A stretch of 64,000 nucleotides of DNA from Mesonia sp. K7 (GCF_003233725.1 NZ_QKQV01000003.1:1-64000), one strand, 5' to 3'. Positions 51,505 to 61,390 are shown, numbered from the stretch's first letter. Made by a program: numbers and translations. The notes: generated by a model not told the origin, from the sequence alone.

Positions 51505-51621
51505 TAATAATTTTACATATAAAATATTCATTTTATTGACCTTTCTTTTTGCGTAGTAGGCTACTCAAAAAAGGAAGAAAAGAAAGACTTAGACTTGATA
51601 ATTCTAAATGAAGAAATTTAA
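51494..51621 (+). pseudogene. Short frameshifted remnant of an exported protein gene
   Basis: ATG at 51494 gives MENNNNFTYKIFILLTFLFA and then TAG. In the next frame the sequence continues as FCVVGYSKKEEKKDLDLIIL to a stop at 51621, so a one-base shift would join a hydrophobic signal-like segment to a charged tail. This reads as the start of a gene lost to a frameshift. It overlaps the next gene's start, and no further homology is visible. Confidence 0.4.
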
Positions 51622-52081
51622 AGAAACATATAATTCATTTTTCAAATGGTCAGGCTTAACAGAAAGTGAATTTATTGAAGGAAAGAGTCCGAAAAATCAA
51701 AAAATATCACCTCAAACTGAATGGACATCTCATTTTCCTTTAATGAATTTATTATTTAGTGAGGTTAAAGGAGAACTAATTACAGCAAATGGAAAGCACG
51801 AAAAACCTTTCTTAGAGAAATTGTTGTTATGTATTTTGATTGATGAAGAAGGCGAAAGCATAGCAGATTTACTATTTGAATATCTAAATAAAAGTGATAT
51901 TCTCTTTTTATCTAATTTATCTTTAGAGAAAAAACTATTTGATGCTCAACGACAACTTATTGTTAGGATTTACGAAAATAATCTTGATGAAAGTTTTATA
52001 GGTTTATTTGAAAAGGAAACTACTTTTAAATACATCAAAGATTACATTTCTGATTATGTTAGGAAAAAAGAAGAACTTTAA
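51608..52081 (+). CDS. Hypothetical soluble protein
   Basis: The 157-residue protein is helical and acidic, starting MKKFKETYNSFFKWSGLTES, with no signal peptide, membrane segment or known catalytic motif. I do not recognise a family; the size and helical make-up would suit an immunity-type or adaptor protein, but no toxin partner is visible. It precedes radA by 46 nt, but radA has its own -7 box. Confidence 0.55.
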   Translation: MKKFKETYNSFFKWSGLTESEFIEGKSPKNQKISPQTEWTSHFPLMNLLFSEVKGELITANGKHEKPFLEKLLLCILIDEEGESIADLLFEYLNKSDILFLSNLSLEKKLFDAQRQLIVRIYENNLDESFIGLFEKETTFKYIKDYISDYVRKKEEL

Positions 52082-52096
52082 TTTCATCAAATTCCC

Positions 52097-52122
52097 TAAA
52101 TTTGATTTCGTTTAAAACGAAA
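52097..52122 (+). promoter_or_regulatory. radA promoter with an inverted repeat at the start
   Basis: TAAATTTG (52097-52104) is a perfect -7 box. A perfect 8-bp inverted repeat, TTTCGTTT / AAACGAAA (52106-52122, one-base loop), immediately follows and covers the predicted transcription start. Confidence 0.5.
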
Positions 52123-52127
52123 AATCA

Positions 52128-53495
52128 ATGGCTACTTCCAAAACCACTTATTTTTGTCAGAATTGCGGGACACAACACGCCAAATGGCAAGGGCAATGTT
52201 CATCTTGCAAAGAATGGAACACCTTGGTTGAGGAAGTCATCCAAAAAAAATCTAAAACCGATTGGCAAGGCGATTATTCAAATTCTAAAACCAAAATCAA
52301 TCCGAAACCTATTGCCATACAAGACATCACCTACGAAAAAACGCAACGCTACAAAACCGTAAGCAAAGAGTTTAACCGTGTGCTCGGCGGCGGAATTGTT
52401 CCTGGCTCGTTGATTTTATTGGGCGGTGAACCTGGTATCGGGAAAAGTACGTTGCTTCTGCAAATCGCTTTAAAAATTAAGTACAAAACGCTATATGTTT
52501 CGGGCGAAGAAAGTTTACAGCAAATCAAAATGCGAGCCGATCGTATTTTCAAAGACTCGAAAAACTGTTTTATCCTTTCGGAAACCAACACGCAAAACAT
52601 ATTTCAGCAGATTGAGAAAACCGCACCCGAATTGCTTATTGTCGATTCCATACAAACCCTACACACCAATTACATCGAGAGTTCACCAGGAAGCGTTTCG
52701 CAAATCAAAGCTTGTACAGCAGAACTTATCAAGTTTGCCAAACAGACGAATATTCCTGTCATTTTGATTGGTCATATCAACAAAGAAGGCAGCATCGCTG
52801 GTCCAAAAGTATTAGAACATATGGTCGATGTGGTATTGCAATTTGAAGGCGACCGCAACCATATGTATCGTATTTTGCGTTCGCACAAAAACCGTTTTGG
52901 TTCGACACACGAACTCGGAATTTATGAAATGCAAGGCGAAGGCTTACGCGAAATATTAAACCCTTCGGAAATTCTGATTTCCAACAAAAATACCGATCTC
53001 AGCGGAACGGCTATTGCTTCAACTCTCGAAGGGATGCGTACTTTGATGGTCGAAATTCAAGCCTTGGTCAGCACCGCTGTTTACGGAACTCCACAACGTT
53101 CTACCACGGGTTACAACTCCAAAAGATTGAATATGATTCTTGCGGTGCTGGAAAAACGAGCAGGTTTTAAACTCGGTGCCAAAGATGTTTTTCTGAATAT
53201 CACCGGTGGAATTTCGGTTGATGACCCTGCAATCGATTTAGCAGTGGTTGCCGCTATACTGTCGTCAAACGAAGATATTACCATCGAAAAGAATATCTGT
53301 TTTGCAGGTGAAGTAGGTTTAACAGGCGAGATTAGACCCGTCACCAAGATCGAGCAACGTATCCTCGAAGCCGAAAAATTGGGTTTCGAAAAAATGGTCA
53401 TTTCTTCTCACAGCAAAATAAACGCTGGTAAATATAGCATCGCTATCGAAAAAGTGACCAAAATAGAAGAAGTGGTCAGTATTCTTTTTGGGTGA
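52128..53495 (+). CDS. radA: DNA repair protein RadA
   Basis: RadA (Sms) is a RecA-like motor that branches recombination intermediates. The 455-residue protein has an N-terminal zinc finger with cysteines 10, 13, 24 and 27 (CQNCGTQHAKWQGQCSSC), the Walker A loop GGEPGIGKSTLL, the RadA signature KNRFG in HKNRFGSTHELGIYEM and a C-terminal Lon-protease-like domain (about 300-455; DDPAIDLAVVAAILSS). Its start is ATG at 52128 behind a perfect -7 box. Confidence 0.97.
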   Translation: MATSKTTYFCQNCGTQHAKWQGQCSSCKEWNTLVEEVIQKKSKTDWQGDYSNSKTKINPKPIAIQDITYEKTQRYKTVSKEFNRVLGGGIVPGSLILLGGEPGIGKSTLLLQIALKIKYKTLYVSGEESLQQIKMRADRIFKDSKNCFILSETNTQNIFQQIEKTAPELLIVDSIQTLHTNYIESSPGSVSQIKACTAELIKFAKQTNIPVILIGHINKEGSIAGPKVLEHMVDVVLQFEGDRNHMYRILRSHKNRFGSTHELGIYEMQGEGLREILNPSEILISNKNTDLSGTAIASTLEGMRTLMVEIQALVSTAVYGTPQRSTTGYNSKRLNMILAVLEKRAGFKLGAKDVFLNITGGISVDDPAIDLAVVAAILSSNEDITIEKNICFAGEVGLTGEIRPVTKIEQRILEAEKLGFEKMVISSHSKINAGKYSIAIEKVTKIEEVVSILFG

Positions 53496-53505
53496 TTGCT
53501 AAGTC

Positions 53506-53592
53506 AACCTGTCCGGATAGTTATCGGGATTGTTTCAGGTTCTCATAATAATTTAAAAGATGAGATTCTGAAATAAATTCAGAATGACGTTT
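53506..53592. repeat. Intergenic stem-loop elements after radA
   Basis: Two structures fill the gap: AACCTG / CAGGTT (53506-53541) with an inner imperfect stem around CCGGATA / TATCGGG, and ATTCTGAA / TTCAGAAT (53565-53585) followed by GACG and a T-run. The second can terminate radA. Both have the look of repetitive palindromic elements found between flavobacterial genes, but I cannot count copies here. Confidence 0.55.
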
Positions 53593-53622
53593 TTTTATTT
53601 TTTTATGCGGTATCAAATAACT

Positions 53623-54654
53623 CTATCTCCTATCATCACCCACTTCTTCTGCAGCTCTAGCTTCTTCGGCAGCTCGATCAATATCAAAACTACCACCTTC
53701 GTCACTTAATAAACGAGAAATTTCATCGTATTTTGGAGTAAGAATCACTTCTATTCTTCTATTCTTGGCTTTTCCTTCGGCAGTTTCGTTGGTCGCAATT
53801 GGGTAATATTCTCCTCTTCCTGCGGCTGTTAGCTGACGCGGATTTATATTTTTATTGGCCTCTAATAAATTGACAATCGCTGTTGCTCTTTTGGTTGATA
53901 GATCCCAATTATCAGTCAAAGCTCCGCTTCCACCGTAAGGCACATTGTCGGTATGGCCTTCTATCAAAACATTGATATCTCTGTTTTCTGCCAACACATA
54001 ACCTAATTGTTTTACGGCTTGTTTACCTTGCTCGCCGACCGTCCAGCTTCCAGAATCAAACAAGAGCTTGTTTTCCATAGAAACATAAACTTTACCGTCT
54101 TTGGTGTGAACGGTCAAGCCTTTACCTTCAAAATTAGACATCGCGCTCGAAATGCTGTTTTTTAAGTCCTGCATTTTCTGCTCTTTTGCCACGATAGAGT
54201 TTTCTAATTCTTTGATACGTTGGGTTTGCCTCGCAATACTTTGTTGCATTTCTGTAAGTCTCGCTTGTTCTTCTGCAATTTTTTTCTGCTTTTCTTCTAA
54301 CTCTGCAATAAGCCTTCTGTTTTGAGCCGAATTTTCTTGCATTGTACTCGAACTGTTTTGCTCTAAAGCATCATAAGAATGCTTTAATCGTTCTATAGTT
54401 TGTGATAAAGCTGCATTTTCTTGCTCCAGTTGTTGGTTTCTATTATTCACATCTGCTAACCTATCTGAAAGTTCGTTTATTTCAAGGTTACTATCATTAC
54501 CTTTATTTCGGTATTGATCCAGTTCGTTTTCTAAATTGTTTCTTTCCGCTTTAAGCTCATTATATTTGTTTTCTAAATTGGCAAATTCTTTTGCCGGAAC
54601 GCAAGACATCATCAATGCAAAAGCAGCGATTATTGGTAATAATTTTAATTTCAT
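53623..54654 (-). CDS. OmpA-family lipoprotein with a coiled coil
   Basis: The 343-residue lipoprotein has a lipobox (LMMSC, Cys near 18), a long coiled coil (about 25-170; FANLENKYNELKAERNNLENE) and an OmpA/MotB peptidoglycan-binding domain (about 190-315; LLFDSGSWTV, NVLIEGHTDNVPYG, LSTKRATAIVNLLE and GRGEYYPIATNETAEGKAKNRRIEV). It should link the outer membrane to peptidoglycan. It follows xth by one base on the same strand. Confidence 0.85.
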   Translation of the reverse strand: MKLKLLPIIAAFALMMSCVPAKEFANLENKYNELKAERNNLENELDQYRNKGNDSNLEINELSDRLADVNNRNQQLEQENAALSQTIERLKHSYDALEQNSSSTMQENSAQNRRLIAELEEKQKKIAEEQARLTEMQQSIARQTQRIKELENSIVAKEQKMQDLKNSISSAMSNFEGKGLTVHTKDGKVYVSMENKLLFDSGSWTVGEQGKQAVKQLGYVLAENRDINVLIEGHTDNVPYGGSGALTDNWDLSTKRATAIVNLLEANKNINPRQLTAAGRGEYYPIATNETAEGKAKNRRIEVILTPKYDEISRLLSDEGGSFDIDRAAEEARAAEEVGDDRR

Positions 54655-54655
54655 T

Positions 54656-55423
54656 TTAGTTTAAGTTTAGTTCTAGTAAAATAGGACAATGGTCACTATG
54701 ATAAGCCTCTGGTAAAATAACGGCTCTTTTTATATTTTCTTGTAAAGGCTCGCTCACCATGTGATAATCGATGCGCCACCCTTTATTATTAGCCCTAGCA
54801 TTGGCACGATAACTCCACCACGAGTAGGCTACTGTTTCTGGATTTTGATTTCTGAAGGTATCTACAAACCCCGAATTGATAAATTTACTCAACCATTCGC
54901 GTTCGATGGGTAAAAACCCAGATACGTTTTTTAACCGAACAGGATCGTGAATGTCTATAGGTTCATGACAAATATTAAAATCACCACAGACCACCAAATT
55001 GGGATGCGTCTGACGTAAAATGCTGGTATAATTTAGGAAATCGTCCATATACATCAGTTTGTGTTCGAGACGGTTGCTATTGGTTCCTGAAGGTAAATAC
55101 AAACTCATCACCGATACATCGTCAAAATCGGCCCTGATATTTCGACCTTCAAAATCCATATAATCGATGCCGGTTCCGTAATGCACATTTTTTGGCTTGA
55201 TTTTACTTAAAATGGCAACCCCGCTATAGCCTTTTTTTTGTGCCGGATACCAATAATTGTAATGGTAACCCAACTCATGAAAAACACTTTCGTCAAACTG
55301 TTCGGGAGTAGCTTTAATCTCCTGCAAACAAACTACGTCTGCTTTGACGTAAGAAAGCCATTCGAGCAAATCTTTTCGCAAAGCAGCACGTATTCCGTTG
55401 ACATTGTAAGAAACTATAACCAT
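54656..55423 (-). CDS. xth: Exodeoxyribonuclease III (AP endonuclease)
   Basis: ExoIII cuts at abasic sites and degrades 3' ends of duplex DNA. The 255-residue protein shows the family motifs: YNVNGIRAA (Asn7), LQEIKAT (Glu34), GDFNICHEPIDIHDP and the terminal HSDHCPILLELNL with catalytic Asp-His. The OmpA-like gene starts one base after its stop. First gene of the pair, divergent from the large outer-membrane protein. Confidence 0.95.
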   Translation of the reverse strand: MVIVSYNVNGIRAALRKDLLEWLSYVKADVVCLQEIKATPEQFDESVFHELGYHYNYWYPAQKKGYSGVAILSKIKPKNVHYGTGIDYMDFEGRNIRADFDDVSVMSLYLPSGTNSNRLEHKLMYMDDFLNYTSILRQTHPNLVVCGDFNICHEPIDIHDPVRLKNVSGFLPIEREWLSKFINSGFVDTFRNQNPETVAYSWWSYRANARANNKGWRIDYHMVSEPLQENIKRAVILPEAYHSDHCPILLELNLN

Positions 55424-55531
55424 CTTGTCGTTTTACACAAAAATAGAATTTTGAATGTTTTATAGAAGTATAATCCTTAAAATTTCATTTTAAATGATAA
55501 AATATTTTATAAAAGCAGTAGTTTTAAACGC

Positions 55532-58500
55532 ATGCGAGCTTTACTATTGATAGCATTTTTATTCTTCTCTTTCAGTCTGTTGGGACAAACCAATCCTAAC
55601 ATGATAGAGAAAAAATTGGCTGTAAAAGACACCATTTTGATTGATAGCGTAAGTATCAATCCGAGTGATTTTAGGCTGTTCAACCTCAAAAACGAAGCAA
55701 TAGACACGACACTTTATCAAGTAAATTTTGCAAAAAGTTATTTAATTATAAAAGATAGCATCATAAATAGCCTCGATTCGCTCAAAGTAGTTTACCGAAA
55801 ATACCCTGATTTTTTGACCAAACGTTATTTTCAGTTTGATGAATCCCGTATTGTTAACAGCAACAATTTGATTAATCGTATTTACCAACTGGAAAACAAC
55901 CAAAACCAACCCAAAGTGGTTCCCTTTGATGGATTGACCACCAGCGGAAACATCTCTCGCGGAGTCACCGTAGGAAGTAACCAGAATGCCGTTTTAAATT
56001 CAGAACTCGATTTACAAATCTCTGGAATGCTTAGCGAAAAAGTAGGTCTACGTGCCTCTCTACAAGATGCTAACGTACCCGTACAACAGAATGGTTATAC
56101 CCAGAATCTCAACGAATTTGATCAGATTTTTATTGAATTATACAGTGATAACTGGAAAATACGAGCTGGTGATGTTGATCTCGAGCAACGGAATTCGTAC
56201 TTTGGAAACTTTACCAAAAAAGTACAAGGCTTATCGATGATGGGAACATTTAATCCCGAAGGAAATTCTACCGATGTTTTTGCTGCTGGAGCCTTGGTGC
56301 GTGGTGTATTTACCCGAAATGAGTTCACCGCACAAGAAGGAAACCAGGGTCCATATAAACTTACTGGGCCCAATGGCGAGGTATTTGTATTGATTGTTTC
56401 GGGTAGCGAATCTGTTTTTGTAAACGGAATTCGCCTAGAACGTGGCGAAAACAACGATTATATTATTGATTACAATGCAGGAGAAATTATTTTTAACCCT
56501 ACCTTTCCGATCACCTCTGAAATGCGAATTGTAATTGAGTTTCAATATGCCGATCGCAATTACTCGCGACTGGTGGCAACTGGCGGAGCCAAACATCACA
56601 ACGAAGATTTTGAAATAGGTGCTTTTGTCTATTCTGAAAATGACATTAAAAATCAACCTTTACAACAAAACCTTAACGAAACACAAGCACAAATCTTATC
56701 GAACGCTGGTGACGATGAAACACAAATGATTGCTCCCAGTGCGGTAGAAGACACTTACGATGAAAACAAAATCTTGTACCGAAAAGAAATCATCAACGGT
56801 CAGGAAGCTTTTGTGTATTCCAACAATCCGGAAGACGAGTTGTTTCAGGTACGCTTTACCGAAGTAGGTCAAGGCAATGGAGATTATATCTTGAGCAGCA
56901 ACAATGCGATTGCCCGTATTTACAGTTATGTTGCTCCTGTAAATGGAGTTCAACAGGGAAATTACGCTCCCATCATTAGGCTTTTTGCACCTACCAAATT
57001 GCAAATGGCTGTGGTACACGGAAAATACAATCCTTCTGAAAAAACCCATATAGGTTTTGAGTTTGCAGGTAGTCATTTTGACCAAAACCTTTTTTCTGAT
57101 CTTGACGATACCAATAATAATGGTTTTGCCGGAAGAATTACAGGAGATCAACGGGTGGTGCAATTTGCCGATAGTTCGCAGATCAATCTTTTCGGAAATT
57201 TCAATTACTTAGATAACAGCTTTCAATCGGTTGAACGATTGTTTAATGTGGAGTTTAACCGTGATTGGAATATCGCTGTCACGCCAACAGGCAACCAACG
57301 TTATATCCAGGCTGGAGTCAATTATATCATTCCCCGAAAGGGAAATGTGACTTACCAGTTTGAAAATTTAGATTATTCAGAAAGCTACGATGGGATTCGA
57401 CATTTGCTCAATTCCGCCTTGAGCTTTAAGAAATTTCGCGTAAGCACCAACAACAGTTTTCTAAAGAGTAATTCTACCCTGTATGAAAACTATTTTTTAC
57501 GGTCTTATTTTAACGCTGTTTACGATTTCGGAAAAGTTTGGACAGGCAGTCGATTTTCCCATGAAAACAATTTGCAGGAAGATAAAAATACACAAGCGTT
57601 AACGCCTTTGAGTCAACGATTTTCGAGCTATGAAGTTTATACCGGAATTGGCGATAGCACAGCGGTATTTACTGAAGTGGGCTATCGCTATCGGGTGAAT
57701 GATAGTTTGCGGAACAACCAATTGCAACGGGTTAATTATTCGAATAATTACTACGTAAAATCGCAGCTCATCCAAAATGAAAACACAAAACTTTTGCTGT
57801 TTGCTAATTTGCGAAAATTAAAAAGTGAACTTGAAAGTGTTGACGATGAAACTTCACTTAATTCCCGAATTTTGTACAACCAATTTTTGTTTGACAAAGT
57901 GCTTTCGCTAAATACTTCTTACGAAACCAACAGCGGACAAATTGCGATGCAAGAGTTTACTTACGTGGAAGTAAACCCGGGTGAAGGCCAATACACTTGG
58001 AACGATTATAATAACGATGGCATCCAGCAGTTGGATGAATTTGAAATTGCTCCTTTTCCTGACCAAGCGAAGTATGTTCGGGTTTTGTTACCCAATCAGG
58101 TTTTTGTAAAAACACACCAGAATAAATTTAGTCAAATTCTAACGCTCAATTTTATGCAGTTGAGTGATGACAAACCTTTAAACAAGTTTTTAAAACATTT
58201 TTACAACCAGACTTCTTACCTCATCGATAAAAAAGTAGAACGTGAAGGCGAAAAAATAGATCTCAACCCTTTTGATGACAGCGATAACGAATTGGGTGCG
58301 AATCTAAGTTTTAGAAACAGTTTGTTTTACAATCGTGGGAAACAGCATTACAGCACGACCTACAGTTACATCAGTACACGCATCAAAAACTTGCTTTCTA
58401 CCGGTTTACAAGAAAACGACCTCGAAAGCCACCAAGTGCAATTTAACCACAAAATACAAGAGAGTTGGCTCATACAGCTCAACAACCAACTGACGGAAAA

Positions 58501-58939
58501 CAACAGTACTTCCGAAAATTTTGAACAACGAAATTACCAAATCGAGAGTTTTCTTATCAACCCGAAACTCTCTTATTTAGCAGGCAGAAACACCAGAATT
58601 GATGTGTTCTACCAACTGCAAGAACAAAACAATGTTTTGGGCGCAGAATTGTTATCCCAACAAAAATTGGGAGCTGGTTTTAACTTTGCCAACGAACAAA
58701 AACACAGTATCAACGGAGAGTTCAATTATATCGTCAATGACTTTATAGGAAATGCATTTTCGCCCGTGGCTTATCAGATGTTACAAGGTTTACAGCCTGA
58801 CAAAAACTATACGTGGTCACTTTTGCTACAGAAAAAAATTACCACTTACCTCGATCTTAACCTAGCCTATTACGGTAGAAAAAGCGAAAACACTAATACG
58901 ATACATACTGGCAATGTGCAGTTAAGGGCTTATTTTTAG
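55532..58939 (+). CDS. Very large predicted outer-membrane beta-barrel protein
   Basis: The 1135-residue protein has a signal peptide (ending LLGQ, near 19) and a beta-rich, polar sequence over most of its length, with alternating strands and short turns (SGNISRGVTVGSN, LDLQISGMLSEKVGLRASL, LRAGDVDLEQRNSYFG-like strand pairs). It ends in a strand with a terminal aromatic residue (VQLRAYF), as for outer-membrane barrels. It lacks the plug or regulatory domains of TonB receptors. I recall large uncharacterised flavobacterial proteins of this kind, but no name. Single gene with its own upstream region. Confidence 0.65.
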   Translation: MRALLLIAFLFFSFSLLGQTNPNMIEKKLAVKDTILIDSVSINPSDFRLFNLKNEAIDTTLYQVNFAKSYLIIKDSIINSLDSLKVVYRKYPDFLTKRYFQFDESRIVNSNNLINRIYQLENNQNQPKVVPFDGLTTSGNISRGVTVGSNQNAVLNSELDLQISGMLSEKVGLRASLQDANVPVQQNGYTQNLNEFDQIFIELYSDNWKIRAGDVDLEQRNSYFGNFTKKVQGLSMMGTFNPEGNSTDVFAAGALVRGVFTRNEFTAQEGNQGPYKLTGPNGEVFVLIVSGSESVFVNGIRLERGENNDYIIDYNAGEIIFNPTFPITSEMRIVIEFQYADRNYSRLVATGGAKHHNEDFEIGAFVYSENDIKNQPLQQNLNETQAQILSNAGDDETQMIAPSAVEDTYDENKILYRKEIINGQEAFVYSNNPEDELFQVRFTEVGQGNGDYILSSNNAIARIYSYVAPVNGVQQGNYAPIIRLFAPTKLQMAVVHGKYNPSEKTHIGFEFAGSHFDQNLFSDLDDTNNNGFAGRITGDQRVVQFADSSQINLFGNFNYLDNSFQSVERLFNVEFNRDWNIAVTPTGNQRYIQAGVNYIIPRKGNVTYQFENLDYSESYDGIRHLLNSALSFKKFRVSTNNSFLKSNSTLYENYFLRSYFNAVYDFGKVWTGSRFSHENNLQEDKNTQALTPLSQRFSSYEVYTGIGDSTAVFTEVGYRYRVNDSLRNNQLQRVNYSNNYYVKSQLIQNENTKLLLFANLRKLKSELESVDDETSLNSRILYNQFLFDKVLSLNTSYETNSGQIAMQEFTYVEVNPGEGQYTWNDYNNDGIQQLDEFEIAPFPDQAKYVRVLLPNQVFVKTHQNKFSQILTLNFMQLSDDKPLNKFLKHFYNQTSYLIDKKVEREGEKIDLNPFDDSDNELGANLSFRNSLFYNRGKQHYSTTYSYISTRIKNLLSTGLQENDLESHQVQFNHKIQESWLIQLNNQLTENNSTSENFEQRNYQIESFLINPKLSYLAGRNTRIDVFYQLQEQNNVLGAELLSQQKLGAGFNFANEQKHSINGEFNYIVNDFIGNAFSPVAYQMLQGLQPDKNYTWSLLLQKKITTYLDLNLAYYGRKSENTNTIHTGNVQLRAYF

Positions 58940-59024
58940 CATAAATTACACGTAACCAAAGCTTCATTTGCAATTTTGATTGGCTTAATCTATTTTTAAC
59001 AGAACTTTTTTGACCCACTATTTT

Positions 59025-60616
59025 ATGAAAAAACAACATTTCTCGAATTACCCCCCCTATCAATTTTTAAGCCAGATAGGCTAAAGTCACTACAAAGATT
59101 TACTCTTTTTATTATCCTCTCTATTTTATGTTTTGCCTGTTAGAAAGACGATTTTCTTGATGAAGATAAATCAAATTCGGCTACTTATTCTTCCGTAATC
59201 ACCAACTTATCTTATAAGGACTTAAAAAACGAAGGTTCTATTTTTGAAATCATTACCAGAATACAAGAAAAATCTAAGCTTTCTGGTCGTGGCGTATTTG
59301 ATGAAACTTTCCGAATGACCTTAGATACCACAAAAATCATAAAAGTAGAAGACAGCTTAAAACATTCTTATACCTTTCGGATCATAAATGACACCATAGA
59401 AAACAATATCACACAAAATCTAGTATTAAATTATAACAACCAAAATCATGAAGGAGGGTATTTTGCCTATATTTATGAATATCATATGAATGAAGATCAA
59501 GTAATAGAATTTCTTAGCGGTAATGCAGAAGAAATCAATTCCCTAACTACGCTATTTTATTACGATACAGACTATTCTCAAAATCAAGTTGAAGCAACTT
59601 TTGATGAAGATTGTTTTGAAACTATAACTATTATAGAAGCACAACCCTGTGAAACAGGATGTATGCCTGGGACTGGTTGTCCATGGGAGGGAGAACCCTA
59701 TGGACCTCAAGAAGCTGTTACGGTACAAGTTTTTAGTTTAGACTGTGGTGGCGGTGGCGGCGCAAGCGGGGTAAATCCTTGGACAAATTGGTACCCCCAT
59801 CACACTAGCGGTGGCACAAGCAACACCAATACTTACCCAGGAAATCCACCTGCCACCAACCCAGGTGAAGAACAACCCATTGGAAGTGATGATAACATTA
59901 TGACAGTGCCTATTTTTGATCTGACACCATATAAAGAAGAAGATTGTGTATTCTTAAATGAAGCCTTAAAAGAAGATGATGTAAAAGACGCCATAAACTA
60001 CCTAAAAACAAAAACAAGCGGAAAAATAGAGTATGGTTATAAAATTGAGTATAAATATAATAGTACAGAACAAAAATACCAACATTACCCAACGCTAAGT
60101 ACTTCATCGGCAAATGCTTTAACGGTAAACATAAAAATTGGAGGGCAAGTGCAAGGCGGGGCTCATAATCATCCTATTAAAGCGCAAGCTATACCCTCTT
60201 GGGTTGATTTAGACTGGCTACGAGATTGTGAAAGAGAAAACTCTAAACTTAATGATGGCAATGCATTCAGTATCGTAGTTGTTAAAGACCCTGATTCCAA
60301 TAATCCAAACAACAACATAACCTATGCGGTAACCATAAATGATTTCCATGCCTTATCTACCCAGATAGACTTTGAAAGAAACCAAAAAAAGGTGTTAAGA
60401 GAACCAGATGAGGATGATAAATTAAAAATAATAAATAAAAAATTTCAACAGAAATTTATCGATGTACAAGATGATTCTGAAGAACTGGAAAAGAGATTTT
60501 TACAAGTCTATGCTAATTATGGAATAAATCTCTATAAAAGAAACGATACAACAGATAATTGGGAAGAGGTTGTTATAGAAAATAATGTTGTTAAAAAAAA
60601 TCCCTGTTTAAACTAA
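59025..60616 (+). pseudogene. Lipoprotein gene broken by a stop codon after its lipobox
   Basis: The intact part from ATG 59315 encodes 433 residues with a glycine/cysteine-rich middle (CETGCMPGTGCPW; DCGGGGGASG) and a C-terminal domain with GGAHNHPIKAQ and DLDWLRDCE. Upstream in the same frame the sequence reads FTLFIILSILCFAC, a lipoprotein signal ending in Cys, then TAG (59141-59143), then KDDFLDEDKSNSATYSS and on into the open frame. The stop probably replaced Gln (CAG to TAG). In addition, the ATG at 59025 is out of frame and is separated from the signal by a run of seven C (59051-59057). Two lesions suggest a dead or phase-variable gene. Confidence 0.7.
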
Positions 60617-60628
60617 AAGCAATAAATT

Positions 60629-61225
60629 ATGAAAAAACTTAATATTATAATATTATCCCTTGTTTTTTTGATAAGTCTTTCTTGCAAGGCTCAAATTACG
60701 ATAAATATAGAAGATAATGATGGATCTGAAACACCCAACGTATATTATAAAGACACCAATAATCTTTTAGACCCTTTTGTGGGTACTTGGGTGTTTGATA
60801 ATGGCACCCAATATCTAAAAATAGTCTTCGAGAAAAAAACCATGGTCGATGCAGGTGATTACCATGAAGATTTATTGATTGGCGAATTTCAATACAAAGA
60901 AAATGGGGTAGAGCTGGTCAATACGCTAAGCAAACTTACCAACCCTTCTTTGCCTTATGTATATCACCACAGCATACATGGTAATTATATCAACACCTAT
61001 AAATACAGCCCTTTTAATGATTATACTACTGATGTATTTAGAATAGAATTAATTATGGGTGAACCTAATGGATATTCTAGTAACTTAGATGTAAGAATAG
61101 CTACTGTAAATGGGCAACCAGCCATTCAGATATTTAAGGCAGGAGGAATTAGAACTGTGCATGTAAATGATCCACCACCAGCGCCTATTATTCCAGATGG
61201 TTTTTATTTTTTGATGAAGCAATAA
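60629..61225 (+). CDS. DUF6705 family secreted protein
   Basis: The 198-residue protein has a signal that could be lipidated (LISLSCKAQ, Cys near 19) and matches DUF6705, a flavobacterial family of small lipocalin-like proteins; the early FVGTWVFDNGTQYLKIVF and closing FYFLMKQ are typical. It lies 12 nt after the broken lipoprotein gene and so was probably co-transcribed with it. Function unknown. Confidence 0.75.
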   Translation: MKKLNIIILSLVFLISLSCKAQITINIEDNDGSETPNVYYKDTNNLLDPFVGTWVFDNGTQYLKIVFEKKTMVDAGDYHEDLLIGEFQYKENGVELVNTLSKLTNPSLPYVYHHSIHGNYINTYKYSPFNDYTTDVFRIELIMGEPNGYSSNLDVRIATVNGQPAIQIFKAGGIRTVHVNDPPPAPIIPDGFYFLMKQ

Positions 61226-61250
61226 TAAAAATTCTCTACTTTTATACTAG

Positions 61251-61278
61251 CGGTAGGGTTAAAAACCTAACCGTTTTT
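61251..61278 (+). terminator. Intrinsic terminator of the DUF6705 gene
   Basis: CGGTAGG / CCTAACCG with one bulged base and a T-run (TTTTT), 26 nt past the stop. Confidence 0.7.
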
Positions 61279-61354
61279 GTTATGTATTAGGTTTACAGTA
61301 AACCATGTCTTCTGAAAGGAGGAATTACTAAACGAGCTTTAAAGAATTCATAAA

Positions 61355-61374
61355 ATTCCTGTGAAAACAGGAAT
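61355..61374. repeat. Intergenic palindrome
   Basis: ATTCCTGT / ACAGGAAT with a GAAA loop. It shares the ATTCCTG half with the glyQS terminator 25 nt further on, so both may come from one dispersed element type. Confidence 0.55.
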
Positions 61375-61390
61375 CTCTATATAGAAAGCT

